From assembly GCA_016217965.1 (NCBI GenBank), contig JACRFI010000023.1:1-34733 (forward strand): 34,733 nt of DNA, written 5' to 3'. Positions 34,069 through 34,733 of the stretch are shown here, piece after piece. The notes under the pieces were generated by a model. That model was not told where the DNA came from. It saw only the letters and a program-made list of their open reading frames with translations, and searched no databases. The translations under genes and the position numbers were made by a program. Position 1 is the first letter of the stretch. The number at the start of each line of letters is the position of its first letter. Origin of the DNA: Candidatus Kaiserbacteria bacterium (GTDB lineage Bacteria > Patescibacteriota > Minisyncoccia > Phycocordibacterales > UBA2100).

Positions 34069-34733
34069 TCACGGATCGACACGGACACGCCCCGTTGCTG
34101 TTTTATTGCCGCTCAGCGACTGTACTGTGATTGTCACTGTGTATGTTCCAGGCGATGAGTACGTGTGTGAATACGTCTCTATATGCGGCATGTCGACTGG
34201 ATAGTGTGCTCCGACGCCGCCAGTCGAGCCATCCCCCCACTGTATTGTGACCGCGCCAAGGAGTTGCGAACCGATTTCAGCGGCATACAGCGAAAGCGAC
34301 GCGGTGAAAGGAGCCTTCCCATGCCGCGGAATCATGCCAAATACGATGGAATCTTGCCCACATGCGGCACTGGTCTCAGGGCATAGTTGTGATCCGTAGT
34401 AGACTTTGTATCCAGGGCTATTCGGATTCGGATCGTTCCATAGCCATGTACCGTTGTCACACAGTACCGTTATGTAAGAAGGTGGAGACGTCGCGATGAA
34501 CGGATTCAGCACCGTCACACTCTGCCCCTCTGCATACGTTTGCCCCTTGTATGTGCAAGATGTCGCAGCGGCTGCGGCACTTGTGTAGCTTGCCTGCGCA
34601 TAGCTTGTGCCCGTGTTCGCTGTCGCAGCCTTCACCGTGCACGAGGTTTTGTTGTATTCAGCGGAACCAGAGAATGTCCCGTCGTTGCACGTCCTCGATT
34701 GCTCGACTGAGCTGCATGTTGCGGGCGATGTGA
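34069..34733 (-). CDS. Partial surface protein with a C-terminal PKD domain
   Basis: The frame is open to the right edge of the window, beyond the track start (a GTG at 34635), so the N-terminus is missing. The visible part has Cys-containing repeats: TCSSVEQSRTCNDGTFSG near the edge, then SCTYKGQTYAEGQSVTVLN and VLCDNGTWLWND. A PKD domain follows (about the last 90 residues) with TIQWGDGSTGG and YSHTYSSPGTYTVTITVQS, typical of extracellular adhesion and carbohydrate-binding proteins. The chain ends soon after the domain without a membrane anchor or sorting signal, so it is probably secreted or held at its N-terminus. Confidence 0.8.
   Translation of the reverse strand, partial: TSPATCSSVEQSRTCNDGTFSGSAEYNKTSCTVKAATANTGTSYAQASYTSAAAAATSCTYKGQTYAEGQSVTVLNPFIATSPPSYITVLCDNGTWLWNDPNPNSPGYKVYYGSQLCPETSAACGQDSIVFGMIPRHGKAPFTASLSLYAAEIGSQLLGAVTIQWGDGSTGGVGAHYPVDMPHIETYSHTYSSPGTYTVTITVQSLSGNKTATGRVRVDP

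Noticed and set aside
1-34733. UGA read as glycine, as in some CPR lineages
   Set aside because: Several well-bounded genes end at UGA with ATGA overlaps (aroQ, aroE, DAHP synthase), so UGA is a stop here.

Overview
This 34.7 kb window looks like a chromosomal piece of a Candidate Phyla Radiation (Patescibacteria) bacterium, probably a Parcubacteria/Paceibacteria lineage. This is an inference from gene content. PheS lacks its N-terminal arm, PheT lacks the inserted tRNA-binding domain, EF-Ts is short and transketolase is split in two. There are many small secreted or membrane-anchored proteins of unknown family, and several genes have a -10 box only 6-9 nt before the start codon. UGA behaves as an ordinary stop. 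Nearly all genes lie on the minus strand; only a CARDB-like protein (5717-6751) and a PfkB kinase (23878-24864) are on plus.

Layout, left to right. 1-1805: a truncated membrane/secreted protein and an HTTM-domain membrane protein. 1863-6751: a cell-surface locus with two small secreted proteins, a protein with ten tandem decapeptide repeats, a hexapeptide-repeat membrane protein, a sortase and a divergent CARDB-like anchored protein. 6773-9877: gyrB with a Tat-signal protein 3 nt behind it. 9983-13090: pheS, an unknown gene and pheT, tightly coupled. 13240-16311: a PEGA-like anchored protein, a membrane glycosyltransferase and a helix-turn-helix/LAGLIDADG-like protein beside tRNA-Thr. 16480-19715: translation genes rpsB, tsf, prfA and rpmE type B plus a membrane protein. 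19767-22960: two unknown genes (one apparently frameshifted), a secreted protein and a coiled-coil lytic transglycosylase. 23098-26079: rplY, the PfkB kinase and a cysteine-rich repeat protein. 26107-32050: an aroQ-aroE-DAHP synthase-aroB-PPC-tktN-tktC operon. 32486-34036: an rpe-like gene, a four-helix-bundle gene and rpiB. 34069-34733: an incomplete PKD-domain surface protein.

The metabolic block is coherent. RpiB, the Rpe-like protein and the split transketolase handle pentose phosphates and can make erythrose-4-phosphate. DAHP synthase, AroB, AroQ and AroE then carry this to shikimate. No gene for the steps after shikimate is in the window.

The most unusual content is non-coding. (1) Two 133-bp elements with matching inverted ends and short flanking duplications sit at 29502-29634 and 32341-32473; the first is inserted exactly in the overlapping stop/start (ATGA) of two aro genes and leaves both intact. 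(2) A family of nested inverted-repeat elements (13126-13236, 22999-23084, 4787-4911) shares one layout, including an inner hairpin capped by AGCA. (3) Degenerate 7-bp-period tracts (TGACTTA-like) lie at gene boundaries and supply actual start codons, stop codons and a -35 box. (4) A palindromic insert is read in frame as an N-terminal extension of DAHP synthase. (5) A 74-bp leader hairpin hides a candidate ribosome binding site. All calls come from reading the sequence by eye; no database search was run.
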